Shown: one piece after another, positions 9,320 through 17,251 of the stretch | Numbering within the stretch: position 1 is the first letter of the stretch | Layout: each line of letters opens with the position of its first letter | Origin: Chitinophagaceae bacterium | GTDB lineage: Bacteria; Bacteroidota; Bacteroidia; Chitinophagales; Chitinophagaceae | Length of the DNA stretch: 64,000 nucleotides | Assembly: GCA_947454155.1 (NCBI GenBank) | Contig: CANGIT010000003.1 | Location: 124,001-188,000 of the forward strand | Direction: 5' to 3' | The notes under the pieces: generated by a model | What the model was told of the DNA's origin: nothing | What the model saw: only the letters and a program-made list of their open reading frames with translations | Database searches by the model: none | Translations under genes and position numbers: made by a program

Positions 9320-9792
9320 AAATTAACTTTTCTGCCATACAAGGCCGTTAGTTCGCCATAAGCCAGCACATGACCGGATATGGCTTTTTCAAAATCGTAT
9401 CTTTTTGTTTTGAGCGACAATTGAAATGTTTTGTCTAAAGCATATACCTTAAATACATAATGATGATGGCCAGACATCGGGCAAGGACCACAATAAAAAT
9501 GTTTACTAAAATCATTGATGCCATTTTTACCTAAATAAGTATTCTCTCTGATTTGATGAGCAACCGGAAGATTCCAAACCAGCCAGTGCGTCCAAGTACT
9601 GATGGGCGCATCTGGATCTACCATTACTACGGCCAAGCTTACGGTTTGCTGAGGAATGAAAGCAATGTCCAGAGGCGGACTTACATTCAATCCGTCACAA
9701 GTATATTTTTTGGGTATTTCTCCATCTGGCTCTAACACTCTACTGGTAATAGACAGATTTTTAATGGCTGTAAGCTTATCGATTTGAATCAT
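9316..9792 (-). CDS. YbhB/YbcL family PEBP protein (Raf kinase inhibitor-like)
   Basis: A 158-residue phosphatidylethanolamine-binding protein (PEBP) family member. Characteristic ligand-pocket motifs are PDAPISTWTHWLVWNLP (about residues 61-77) and GPCPMSGHHHYVFKVYAL (about 105-122). The central fold starts with KKYTCDGLNVSPPL, as in bacterial YbhB/YbcL proteins. No signal peptide is present, so it is likely cytoplasmic. Bacterial PEBPs have no firmly established substrate. The gene leads a two-gene unit with the overlapping membrane-protein gene downstream. Confidence 0.9.
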   Translation of the reverse strand: MIQIDKLTAIKNLSITSRVLEPDGEIPKKYTCDGLNVSPPLDIAFIPQQTVSLAVVMVDPDAPISTWTHWLVWNLPVAHQIRENTYLGKNGINDFSKHFYCGPCPMSGHHHYVFKVYALDKTFQLSLKTKRYDFEKAISGHVLAYGELTALYGRKVNL

Positions 9793-9826
9793 ATTGAAGT
9801 ATTTCTGGTGTTGAATGAAGATGAAA

Positions 9827-10054
9827 TCATTTTGGGCTAATCACTTTATTGTTTTTTTTCTTTTCAGATAAATGGCTTTCGATTGTTTCCTCCCCGCTTT
9901 TTATAAACACATCGTCATCCACGATATCATCTGTAGGTACCAGTGATGCACTGCCTGCTTCTCTTGTCAATTCATGATTAAACTCTGGATTGGCTTCGGG
10001 CGATACATAAACAAGATTAACCTTGTGCTTTTGTTGTTTAGCTTTTTTCATCAT
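9827..10054 (-). CDS. Hypothetical 75-residue acidic protein
   Basis: A short, mostly disordered-looking protein: a basic start (MMKKAKQQKHKVNLVYVSPE), an acidic centre (DDIVDDDVFI) and a lysine-rich tail (SEKKKNNKVISPK). I do not recognise it. The open frame extends 15 codons further to a TTG, but the ATG at 10052-10054 (or the next codon, also ATG) is the better start because the segment before it has no protein-like character. It is divergent from the DUF892 gene and shares a 192-bp promoter region containing a TGA-N6-TCA site. Confidence 0.5.
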   Translation of the reverse strand: MMKKAKQQKHKVNLVYVSPEANPEFNHELTREAGSASLVPTDDIVDDDVFIKSGEETIESHLSEKKKNNKVISPK

Positions 10055-10188
10055 AGCATCATTATTATGGATTGTAACAGAACAGAAGGATAATTCCAAT
10101 ATTCAACTACATTTTCCTATTGTAAAACATGTTGTCAAAGTAATCGGCCGCAGCCTTATAATTCAATGAGTATCATTACAGCCATCAA

Positions 10189-10200
10189 TGACAAATATCA
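10189..10200. promoter_or_regulatory. TGA-N6-TCA site upstream of DUF892 gene
   Basis: TGACAAATATCA, with the half-sites of a Crp/Fnr-type operator. A -7-like box TACTTTCG lies at 10225-10232. If transcription begins about 5 nt after it, the site is centred near -42, the usual class II activator position. The 12-mer is one of a set found across this island. Confidence 0.4.
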
Positions 10201-10246
10201 TCGGCAACACATCAGCGGCAACTTTACTTTCGCAAAAACTATCGCC

Positions 10247-10768
10247 ATGACAAACACCAGAAAAATCAACACTTTGCAGGATTATCTGAATTATGAAATT
10301 CAGAAACTACACGATGGAGAAGCAGAGTTGAAAATCGCTTTGACAAAATGGATTTTGAAAACGACTTCTTTGTCGCTCAAAACAACATTGCAGCATTATG
10401 CCGAACAGATCAAAAGACATACAGAAGAAATAGATGTATTTTTTGAAGATCAGCAAATTGACCATCCCTGGTTTCTCGACAATAAAATCATGAATGCATT
10501 GATTGAAGCCATTGACGAATCGGTATTGGCCTGCACGGACCATCACACCGCAGATGTGGCACTGCTAGCCGGCATTCAACTGGTTAACCATTATAAGATT
10601 AGTGCTTATGGCACCATCGGCGCATTGGCCGAAATGCTGAACAAAAACAAAACAGCCATACTCTTCAGAAATTTTGAAGCCAATGAAAAACTCACCGATA
10701 TGGAATTAAGCACATTGGCCATGAAGAGAATCAACCGCGAAGCGTTATCCACCATTGAAATGAAATAA
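10247..10768 (+). CDS. DUF892 / YciE-YciF-like ferritin-like protein
   Basis: A 173-residue all-helical protein resembling the DUF892 (YciE/YciF) ferritin-like stress proteins. The first helix has YEIQKLHDGEAELKIAL, the second HYAEQIKRHTEEIDVFF, a third LLAGIQLVNHYKISAYGTI and the fourth AEMLNKNKTAILFRNFEANE. These correspond to the four-helix bundle whose acidic and histidine residues can hold a di-iron centre. Ligand spacing is less perfect than in E. coli YciF, so metal binding is uncertain. I chose the ATG at 10247 over upstream in-frame starts because the -7-like box (10225-10232) lies between them and family similarity begins there. Stress-induced expression is inferred from the context and the upstream TGA-N6-TCA site. 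Confidence 0.65.
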   Translation: MTNTRKINTLQDYLNYEIQKLHDGEAELKIALTKWILKTTSLSLKTTLQHYAEQIKRHTEEIDVFFEDQQIDHPWFLDNKIMNALIEAIDESVLACTDHHTADVALLAGIQLVNHYKISAYGTIGALAEMLNKNKTAILFRNFEANEKLTDMELSTLAMKRINREALSTIEMK

Positions 10769-10786
10769 CTTGACACTTGTCAAGTT
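10767..10786. promoter_or_regulatory. Perfect 20-bp inverted repeat between DUF892 and BON genes
   Basis: AACTTGACACTTGTCAAGTT is a perfect inverted repeat with a 2-nt centre. It overlaps the stop codon of the DUF892 gene and contains TGACACTTGTCA at 10771-10782. It could serve as a weak terminator, although the T tract after it is interrupted (TCGTTTTG). It could also be an operator for the BON gene, being centred about 63.5 bp before a start predicted from the -7-like box TTATTTTG at 10828-10835. Confidence 0.5.
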
Positions 10787-10872
10787 TCGTTTTGACTGCC
10801 ATCATTTCGAACCGGTAATGTTAGTTATTATTTTGCTTCCATAATTTTTTCAAACATTTAAATCTTAACAAC

Positions 10873-11547
10873 ATGAAAAGTGACATCGAAATTCAAAAGG
10901 ACGTGATTGAACAGCTGAAATGGGAGCCCTTCCTGAATGCAGCTCAGATAGGCGTTTCAGTAAAGAGCGGCATCGTTACCTTATCGGGGCAAGTGGATGC
11001 TTATTCAAAAAAAGTGCAGGCCGAAAAAGCCGCCAAAAAAGTAGCCGGTGTGAAAGCGATTGCAGAAGATATACAAGTGGGATTGTCGCCTGTATACAAA
11101 AAATCAGATACTGAGATTGCTGAAGCCGCAGTGAGTGCTTTGAAATGGCACACCATGATACCGGAAGACAAAATCAAGGTAAGTGTTGAAGACGGCAATG
11201 TGAAACTGGAAGGTGAAGTGGAATGGGAATACCAGAGAAATCAAGCCAAAACTTCCATTGAGAATCTGATGGGCGTGAAGTTTGTCACCAACCTGATTTC
11301 GGTTAAACCCAAAATAACCCCCTATGAAATACAAACAAAAATAAATGCAAGTTTTCAGCGGAGCGCAAATATTGATGCCGCCAGAATTTCTGCAGATGTT
11401 GTTGGCAGCAGAGTCATTCTTCGTGGGAAAGTAAGATCCTTTGCAGAAAAAGAAGATGCAGAAAACGCAGTGTGGTCTGCACCCGGCGTCATTACAGTTG
11501 AAAATAAACTGGTTATTGAAGAGCCAGAATATGCCTTCGAAGATTAA
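10873..11547 (+). CDS. Triple BON-domain protein (OsmY-like, cytoplasmic)
   Basis: A 224-residue protein made of three BON domains, at about residues 3-70, 78-146 and 149-218. Each shows the pattern IxVxVxxGxVxLxGxVxxxxxxxxAExxAxxVxGVxxVxNxI; for example [20 protein letters not shown] and [21 protein letters not shown] domains bind phospholipid membranes or act in osmotic-shock protection, as in OsmY. No signal peptide is present, so it should stay in the cytoplasm, unlike OsmY. Triple-BON proteins beside universal stress proteins and Hsp20 are common in environmental bacteria. A strong terminator follows at 11579. Confidence 0.85.
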   Translation: MKSDIEIQKDVIEQLKWEPFLNAAQIGVSVKSGIVTLSGQVDAYSKKVQAEKAAKKVAGVKAIAEDIQVGLSPVYKKSDTEIAEAAVSALKWHTMIPEDKIKVSVEDGNVKLEGEVEWEYQRNQAKTSIENLMGVKFVTNLISVKPKITPYEIQTKINASFQRSANIDAARISADVVGSRVILRGKVRSFAEKEDAENAVWSAPGVITVENKLVIEEPEYAFED

Positions 11548-11578
11548 TCTCTGAATTGCTCCTCTGAATTTCGCATTT

Positions 11579-11609
11579 ACTGTCCCGCTTAAAAATGGGA
11601 CAGTTTTTA
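11579..11609 (+). terminator. Intrinsic terminator after the BON gene
   Basis: The stem ACTGTCCC (11579-11586) pairs with GGGACAGT (11597-11604) around a 10-nt loop and is followed by TTTTATTT. It points in the plus direction and closes the BON transcript. It overlaps the last codons of the convergent gene ending at 11607. There is no T tract on the minus strand. Confidence 0.85.
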
Positions 11610-11993
11610 TTTGAGTGTTTCTTCAATAAAGTTTTTGCAATAATAACTTACATCATCAAATTCTTTCTCTGAATAACCCAACTCGAGGTGAATGTCTTTC
11701 ATCAATTGTTCATTGTTATTGTTCTCTGTATTTTCAATAGACTTATCTGCGGAAGATCCGCTTTGCACTATCATTTCATTGATACGGGCATTGAGTTCGC
11801 GTAAACGGCTGGTGATCTTGTCTACCATGAGCTGGTATACCTCTACCTTGGCTGCGATATCGACGATGGAATTCCGTTTGATGATGGCTGCCAGTTTATT
11901 TTCAAGTGAATTGAGCTCTTCGAAATGAGTCATGACGATTTGTTTCATCTTTCTGAGTTCATCGTCATAAAATGATGATGGGTTCGCATCCAT
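11607..11993 (-). CDS. Hypothetical coiled-coil protein
   Basis: A 128-residue soluble protein, almost entirely helical. Residues about 10-75 form a predicted coiled coil (heptad-like MKQIVMTHFEELNSLENKLA and VYQLMVDKITSRLRELNARI), followed by a polar linker (IENTENNNNEQ) and a short C-terminal helix. I do not recognise a named family. It is transcribed alone, divergent from the Hsp20 gene across a 138-bp region that carries a TGA-N6-TCA site at 12055. Confidence 0.65.
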   Translation of the reverse strand: MDANPSSFYDDELRKMKQIVMTHFEELNSLENKLAAIIKRNSIVDIAAKVEVYQLMVDKITSRLRELNARINEMIVQSGSSADKSIENTENNNNEQLMKDIHLELGYSEKEFDDVSYYCKNFIEETLK

Positions 11994-12054
11994 AAATAGA
12001 TTTTTTATGATTAATAATTATGGTAAAGAGAGTAATTCCACACATCTAATTCAA

Positions 12055-12066
12055 TGACAATTATCA
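12055..12066. promoter_or_regulatory. TGA-N6-TCA site between coiled-coil gene and Hsp20
   Basis: TGACAATTATCA lies nearly midway between the divergent starts, about 67 bp from the 11993 ATG and 71 bp from the Hsp20 ATG. It differs at one position from the 10189 site. The best downstream -7-like box toward Hsp20 (around 12111-12118) is poor, so direction of action is unclear. Confidence 0.35.
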
Positions 12067-12131
12067 CAAATGAAATTAATCGGCATCATCTGTCTGATAA
12101 ACCATACACTATATATTGTTGAAAAAACAAC

Positions 12132-12563
12132 ATGAGATTCCATCTTTCAAATCCCGTTGAGGAAGGCAATATTTATCCCGGTGCTTTCATCAGCATTTTA
12201 AATCCCGATGAACTTCTTCTGCAGTGTCAATGCCATACAGACAGCATTCTGAAGCCCAGAGTGAACATCAGGGAAGGAGAGCATATTACAGAAATCGCCA
12301 TGGCCATACCGGGTGTGAAAAAAGAAGAAATTTTTGCCCGGATCGATAATGGGATTTTGAATATCAATGTGATTCATGAATGCGAGAAACCGCATCCGGG
12401 CGCATCCATCAGTTTTGAGCGTTACGAGAGAAACATTCCACTACCCAAAAATGCGGACACACTTTTCATCACTGCGGCATACCTGAATGGAATTCTCATC
12501 TTCACTGTTCCCAAATCCAAATGGTCGGAAAAAGAAAACAAGAAGAAAGTAATCATCTATTAA
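12132..12563 (+). CDS. Hsp20 / alpha-crystallin family small heat-shock protein
   Basis: A 143-residue small heat-shock protein. The alpha-crystallin domain covers about residues 48-135, with AIPGVKKEEIFARIDNGILN as the beta4-beta6 portion and the ERYERNIPLPKNAD strand that corresponds to the family's SYGSF/FSRSFRLP region. The C-terminal IxI-type tail (KKVIIY) is short. Such chaperones hold unfolding proteins in oligomers. It is followed after only 10 bp by the glucan phosphorylase-like gene, so the two form one transcript, and then by the PLD gene. Confidence 0.85.
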   Translation: MRFHLSNPVEEGNIYPGAFISILNPDELLLQCQCHTDSILKPRVNIREGEHITEIAMAIPGVKKEEIFARIDNGILNINVIHECEKPHPGASISFERYERNIPLPKNADTLFITAAYLNGILIFTVPKSKWSEKENKKKVIIY

Positions 12564-12573
12564 ATACGCAAGT

Positions 12574-14223
12574 TTGTCTTTTGTTGTAAAACATCCTTAT
12601 CAATTCAATGCCGAACTTCCAGAAAAAGTAGCTTATTTCTGCATGGAATTCGGCATCGATCAGGCATTGAAAACCTATGCCGGAGGATTGGGTTTTTTGG
12701 CGGGATCTTACATGAAAAGTGCATTTCAACTGAAAACCTGCACCATTGGAATTGGAATCCTTTGGAAATACGGTTACTACAACCAAACCAGAAAACAAGA
12801 CCAATCCATGGATGTGCGGTTTGAAGAAAAGAGATATGGCTTTCTGAAAGACACCGGCATCCGATTCTCCATCAAAATCAACCGACACGATGTAAAAGTA
12901 GCTGCTTGGTATTGCGAACCCCTGTTGTTCAAAACAGCACCACTGTTTTTTCTGTCAACGGATGTACCCGAGAACGATTACCTGGCACAAACCATCAGCC
13001 ATAAATTGTACGATGCCAACCCCGAAACCGCCATAGCCGCTGCCATACTGCTAGGAGAAGGCGGCGCCAAATTACTGGAGATATTGAACTGGGAACCTGA
13101 TATTTACCATCTTAATGAATCACATGCCTTGCCCCTCGCCTTTTACCTGTATAACAAATGGAAGGACCCCGAACTGCTTAAACAAAAACTTGTTTTCACC
13201 AATCATACGCCTGAGGCCGCTGGCAATCTTGTTTCTCAAATCAGTTTTCTTGACAAGATGGGCTATTTCTGCGAACTGCCACCGGCGGAAGTGATGGCCA
13301 TTGCAACAGCATCTAATAACGAACTGAATCATACACGCTGCGCTTTGCACTTGGCAGGAAAAACAAATGCCGTTTCAGAAATCCATCGCGATACATTGTT
13401 GAAAATATGGGAAGAAGCAAAAGAAAGCATGAAGATTTTCGCAATTACTAACGGACAAAATTTCGATTTCTGGCAAGATGAAAATAGTTATGCCGCAATA
13501 AAGGAAAGCAGTGAGGCTTTCAGAAAAATAAAAAGTGAAAACAAGAAAAGACTTTTTGACATCGTCGCCGACCAATGCGGTGAAATCTTTGACGAGGAGA
13601 TACTCACCATCGTTTTTGCCAAGCGGTTCACTGGCTATAAAAGAGCTGATATCTTTTTTCATGACATGGAGCGCTTCGAGAAACTATTGAGCCAAAAAGA
13701 ACGCCCTATACAGCTAATCTGGGCCGGGAAACCCTACCCGATGGATTACAATGGCATAGGGGTTTTCGACAAGATTGTAAACATCTGTAAATCGCATTCC
13801 AATTGCGCCATACTGACCGGATATGAACTGACACTTTCCAAATTAATGAAAGCGGGTGCGGATGTATGGTTGAACATGCCCCGACTTACGCATGAAGCAT
13901 CCGGCACAAGTGGTATTTCGGCAGCGATGAACGGCGCCATCAATGTAGCCATACCCGACGGTTGGTTTCCTGAATTCGCCAAAGACAAACAAAATTCATT
14001 CATTGTTCCTCCTTGTGACGTTACCTTACCCGATCATGTACAAGATGACCTGGATTGTGCTTCCCTCTATCAAGTTTTGGAAACTGATGTAATGCCTTTG
14101 TATTATGATTATCCGGAAAGATGGCATGAAATAATATGCAACAGTATGAAAGCTATTGCCCCGGCATTTGACAGCAACCGCATGCTGATTGAATATCATC
14201 AAAACATGTACAGAAAGAGTTAA
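12574..14223 (+). CDS. Alpha-glucan phosphorylase-like protein lacking the PLP lysine
   Basis: A 549-residue member of the short alpha-glucan phosphorylase family (GT35). Recognisable blocks are YFCMEFGI...YAGGLGFLAG (about residues 22-45), VFTNHTPEAAGN (about 208-219), FAKRFTGYKRADIFFHD (about 349-365), WAGKPYPMD (about 383-391) and LNMPRLTHEASGTSGISAAM (about 434-453). In glycogen phosphorylases the last block carries the lysine that binds pyridoxal phosphate (SGTSGMKAAMNG or SGTGNMKF). Here that position is Ser449 (TCG at 13918-13920). Phosphorolysis is therefore doubtful; a glycosyltransferase or regulatory role is an alternative. It starts with TTG, 10 bp after Hsp20, since no ATG exists before the conserved N-terminal block. 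Confidence 0.8.
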   Translation: MSFVVKHPYQFNAELPEKVAYFCMEFGIDQALKTYAGGLGFLAGSYMKSAFQLKTCTIGIGILWKYGYYNQTRKQDQSMDVRFEEKRYGFLKDTGIRFSIKINRHDVKVAAWYCEPLLFKTAPLFFLSTDVPENDYLAQTISHKLYDANPETAIAAAILLGEGGAKLLEILNWEPDIYHLNESHALPLAFYLYNKWKDPELLKQKLVFTNHTPEAAGNLVSQISFLDKMGYFCELPPAEVMAIATASNNELNHTRCALHLAGKTNAVSEIHRDTLLKIWEEAKESMKIFAITNGQNFDFWQDENSYAAIKESSEAFRKIKSENKKRLFDIVADQCGEIFDEEILTIVFAKRFTGYKRADIFFHDMERFEKLLSQKERPIQLIWAGKPYPMDYNGIGVFDKIVNICKSHSNCAILTGYELTLSKLMKAGADVWLNMPRLTHEASGTSGISAAMNGAINVAIPDGWFPEFAKDKQNSFIVPPCDVTLPDHVQDDLDCASLYQVLETDVMPLYYDYPERWHEIICNSMKAIAPAFDSNRMLIEYHQNMYRKS

Positions 14224-14228
14224 AGCCA

Positions 14229-15395
14229 ATGTCGCTCATTTCAACATATCATGATGGTCAGGAATTCGCATTGATTGAGGGAGGAAGTAACTATTTTACG
14301 TTGTATGGTGAACTTATTGACCAAGCCCGTCATACGATTTTCATCTCCACCTATATTTTCAGCAGCGACAATACAGGAATCGCCATTTCAAATAAACTTA
14401 TCGCCGCAGCTAAAAGGAAAGTAAGTGTATTTGTATTGGTTGATGGATTTGCATCAAACTTGAAAACTGAAATCATCCAAGAGCTTCAATCAAAAGGGAT
14501 TCAATTCAATTTGTTTGCACCACTGTCCAGCAGAACAAAATACCTGGGCAGGCGCATGCATGAAAAAGTATTGGTGACAGACAACCGACTGGCATTGATT
14601 GGCGGCATGAACATAGATGACAAATACAATGACCAAGGCAATAGTAAAGCCTGGCTCGACTTTGCAATATTGCTGAAAGGCGATGTAGTGATTGACGTAT
14701 TCTATCATTGCATCAACCTTTGGAATATAAAAGACATTTCATCGTTAATTGCGAATCATCAAAAAAACGAAGATTACAATTTCAAATACGGCAAACGATT
14801 TTTCGGAAAAGTCCGTATTCGGATCAATGACTGGATCAGACACAAAAATGAAATATCTACTACCTATATACAAATGCTGTATAATGCCACCAAGAGCATT
14901 ACTATTCTATGCAGCTATTTCCTACCCGGGCATGTAATCAGAAGGCTGCTGTCGCATGCGGCAAAAAGAGGAATAACAATAAAAATCATCATTGCCGGAC
15001 AATCGGATGTGTTGATAGCCAAAATGGCCGAGAAGTGGCTGTATGACTGGCTTTTACGACAACAGATAGAAATCTATGAGTACCAAAGAAACATTTTGCA
15101 TGGCAAGCTGGCCATCATCGATCAAAACCATCTCACTTTGGGTTCATATAACATAAATGATATCAGCGCTTATGCATGTATGGAACTTAATGCAGAAATC
15201 ATCAGTTCGGAATTCGCCTGCATGGCCGAGGAAAAACTGGAAGAAATCATTAGGAAAGATTGCAAACAAGTCACTTTTGCAACACACGTCAAAACAAAAT
15301 ATCCCTTGAAACAAATCTTGAGATGGCTCAGTTACAGAGTGATCAGAATAATTTTCCACCTATTTACTTTTTATTTTAAAAGAAATACTCATTGA
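14229..15395 (+). CDS. Phospholipase D-like / cardiolipin synthase-like protein
   Basis: A 388-residue enzyme with two HKD motifs: HEKVLVTDNRLALIGGMNI (about residues 111-129) and HGKLAIIDQNHLTLGSYNI (about 295-313). Both have the H-x-K-x4-D and following G/S-x-N residues needed for phosphatidyl transfer. This fits ClsB/ClsA-type cardiolipin synthases or related PLD nucleases and lipases. There are no N-terminal transmembrane helices, as in ClsB; a basic, hydrophobic C-terminus (about residues 360-388) may attach it to the membrane. It starts 5 bp after the phosphorylase-like gene, in the Hsp20 operon, and its end overlaps the convergent gene by 7 bp. Confidence 0.85.
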   Translation: MSLISTYHDGQEFALIEGGSNYFTLYGELIDQARHTIFISTYIFSSDNTGIAISNKLIAAAKRKVSVFVLVDGFASNLKTEIIQELQSKGIQFNLFAPLSSRTKYLGRRMHEKVLVTDNRLALIGGMNIDDKYNDQGNSKAWLDFAILLKGDVVIDVFYHCINLWNIKDISSLIANHQKNEDYNFKYGKRFFGKVRIRINDWIRHKNEISTTYIQMLYNATKSITILCSYFLPGHVIRRLLSHAAKRGITIKIIIAGQSDVLIAKMAEKWLYDWLLRQQIEIYEYQRNILHGKLAIIDQNHLTLGSYNINDISAYACMELNAEIISSEFACMAEEKLEEIIRKDCKQVTFATHVKTKYPLKQILRWLSYRVIRIIFHLFTFYFKRNTH

Positions 15396-16402
15396 CCTTT
15401 TATCCTTGTAATATAGCTTCGAAATGCAGCCGCATTCCATCCTGTAAGTCGTCCCCGCTGCAACATCATTTTATCATTGGTGTTTTTTTGAAACTTGTAC
15501 TGAAAAACAAATTCAGCACTGTCGTGGCTCCATCCTTGCACCTGACCGAACCTCATGTCATTAAAAACATAGATTCCGTCTTTCTTTTGTATGCTGTAAT
15601 AGCCATCAGCAAAACGAATCAATCTAAGTAAATCATCCTGCTTCGATATCCTACTCATAAATTGATTACCTTTTTCGTATTGATGAAATGTAATTTGATT
15701 GGCTTTGTCAAAGACTGAAACATATCCCACATAAATTTGACTATCCTTTGGAATCATCACGTACCATAACCAGCTTTGCATTGGAGCTGGGGTGGTATAA
15801 AGGGATAGCGTTGCAGATAAGGAACGATAAGCTGTAGTCGAAATTATTTTCCTTTCGACATATCGCTTATTCATACCGGAGTAACACAAATAAATAAAAG
15901 ACATGAGCAAACCTGATAAGGCGATTGCTTTTCTTGATGACTGATGTGCACGAAGAAAAAGCAGCAATAAAAAAGAGACGAATGGGAATATGGTAAAGAA
16001 CGGATCAACCACATATAACCAATTCAAAGCAAAACGATGATGACTGAAGGGCTCAAGCCATCCTATGCCATAATTATTGAAAACATCAATGAAAAGATGA
16101 GCCGCTATGGCCACACCAAAAAACAAATGCCAACTCAACCATGAAACCGAATGACACTTGTGTAAGCTGGAAGCCAACAACGACAAGAAGGGAATGACCA
16201 ATATCGCAAACAAAAAAGAATGAGTGAACCCACGATGGGCCAGCATGGCCTCGGTTGGCGACATCCATAATGAGGCCAGAAAATCCACATCCGGTAAACT
16301 ATGTGCAAGCAGACCCCATAATATGGCTTTCTTACCGATTTTTTTCTCCAACATGGCTTCACCGATACAGACCCCAACAACAATATGCGTAAAGGAATCC
16401 AT
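15389..16402 (-). CDS. Membrane-bound metal-dependent hydrolase (YdjM/DUF457 family)
   Basis: A 337-residue integral membrane protein. The N-terminal half matches the YdjM/DUF457 family: MDSFTHIVVGVCIGEA at the start, then LLAHSLPDVDFLASLW (about residues 31-46) and HRGFTHSFLFA (about 56-66). These supply the conserved histidines and aspartates that give the family its metal-dependent hydrolase label. A further AAHLFIDVFNNYG block lies near 100-112. About five membrane helices are followed by a soluble C-terminal domain (about 190-337) of unknown role. Substrate unknown. Its start codon shares the last base of the upstream universal stress gene, so it belongs to that transcript. Confidence 0.8.
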   Translation of the reverse strand: MDSFTHIVVGVCIGEAMLEKKIGKKAILWGLLAHSLPDVDFLASLWMSPTEAMLAHRGFTHSFLFAILVIPFLSLLASSLHKCHSVSWLSWHLFFGVAIAAHLFIDVFNNYGIGWLEPFSHHRFALNWLYVVDPFFTIFPFVSFLLLLFLRAHQSSRKAIALSGLLMSFIYLCYSGMNKRYVERKIISTTAYRSLSATLSLYTTPAPMQSWLWYVMIPKDSQIYVGYVSVFDKANQITFHQYEKGNQFMSRISKQDDLLRLIRFADGYYSIQKKDGIYVFNDMRFGQVQGWSHDSAEFVFQYKFQKNTNDKMMLQRGRLTGWNAAAFRSYITRIKGQ

Positions 16403-17241
16403 TATTTGTTATGTGCGATAAAAAGCGGAAAGTCGAAATGCTGAATCAATGCATCCGCCATGCTCGACCTAAACCATCTCGACATCATGGTTCTTCGGTA
16501 AGCACCTAATACAACACAGCAATGTTGAGTTTCGGCTTGAAGATGATTGACAATTTCCTCACTGGCGTCTCCAATTTTTACCGTATAATCCAAATGGGTA
16601 TAATGTCTTTTCATGAATTCCTTGACCAGCTTATGGTCTGGCAGATGAACATTCGAATCGGGGCGTTTAACGGTAAACAACTCAGCAGGATAAGATTGAT
16701 ATTGAGGAAACAGATGATTGAACATTTTGATGGCATAGACTGAGGCCGGATCTCCATCGTATAGAAAAATGATTTTCTCAATAGGTATTGTATTTTCAGG
16801 GGTAAGCAAAACCGGACATTGTGTATCGCTGAGTAAATCTCTGATGAATCGCGTAGGATACTTCTCTTCATGATGCGTAAAAGATTCGTTTCTGTTTACA
16901 ATAAGTAGGTCACTAAAAATACTTTCATGCAACAATTCTTGCAAGGCTACATTCTTATCGTGATGTACATTGAATTCGAGTTGAGCCGCCTGACAATGTT
17001 CTTCGAACAATGCAGCGGCATGTAATCTGTTTTGGGTATCACGGCTACGGTATTGTTTCAACTTCGATTCGGATACTCCGTCTTCGAGTACCAATTCATA
17101 AATCCTGTAGCTGGTATAAGTTCTGTCATCCAGAAATATCCCTGTAAGGTGAGCATTCGTGGACTTTGCCACCTGAATGGCCATTTCCATATTCGGGGTT
17201 GAAAATTTCAAGCCGTCGAAAGCTGCGATTATTTTATTCAT
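16402..17241 (-). CDS. Universal stress protein, two tandem Usp domains
   Basis: A 279-residue protein with two UspA-type domains: residues about 1-140 start with MNKIIAAFDGLKFS, and about 145-279 begin at KIIFLYDGDPASVYAIKMF. The second domain keeps a GAYRRTMMSRWFRSSMADAL segment near the C-terminus, close to the ATP-binding G-x2-G-x9-G(S/T) signature but missing glycines, so nucleotide binding is uncertain. I chose the ATG at 17239-17241, which fits the family start and leaves a 10-bp gap to the preceding usp gene. It is co-transcribed with that paralogue. Confidence 0.85.
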   Translation of the reverse strand: MNKIIAAFDGLKFSTPNMEMAIQVAKSTNAHLTGIFLDDRTYTSYRIYELVLEDGVSESKLKQYRSRDTQNRLHAAALFEEHCQAAQLEFNVHHDKNVALQELLHESIFSDLLIVNRNESFTHHEEKYPTRFIRDLLSDTQCPVLLTPENTIPIEKIIFLYDGDPASVYAIKMFNHLFPQYQSYPAELFTVKRPDSNVHLPDHKLVKEFMKRHYTHLDYTVKIGDASEEIVNHLQAETQHCCVVLGAYRRTMMSRWFRSSMADALIQHFDFPLFIAHNK

Positions 17242-17251
17242 GTAAGAAGTT

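Noticed and set aside
9827..10099. 90-residue version of the small acidic protein starting at TTG 10099
   Set aside because: The extra 15 residues have no protein-like composition and an ATG pair is available at 10054.
10767..10786. Certain terminator of the DUF892 gene
   Set aside because: The palindrome is perfect but its loop is 2-4 nt and the T tract is broken; I list it as a probable operator instead.
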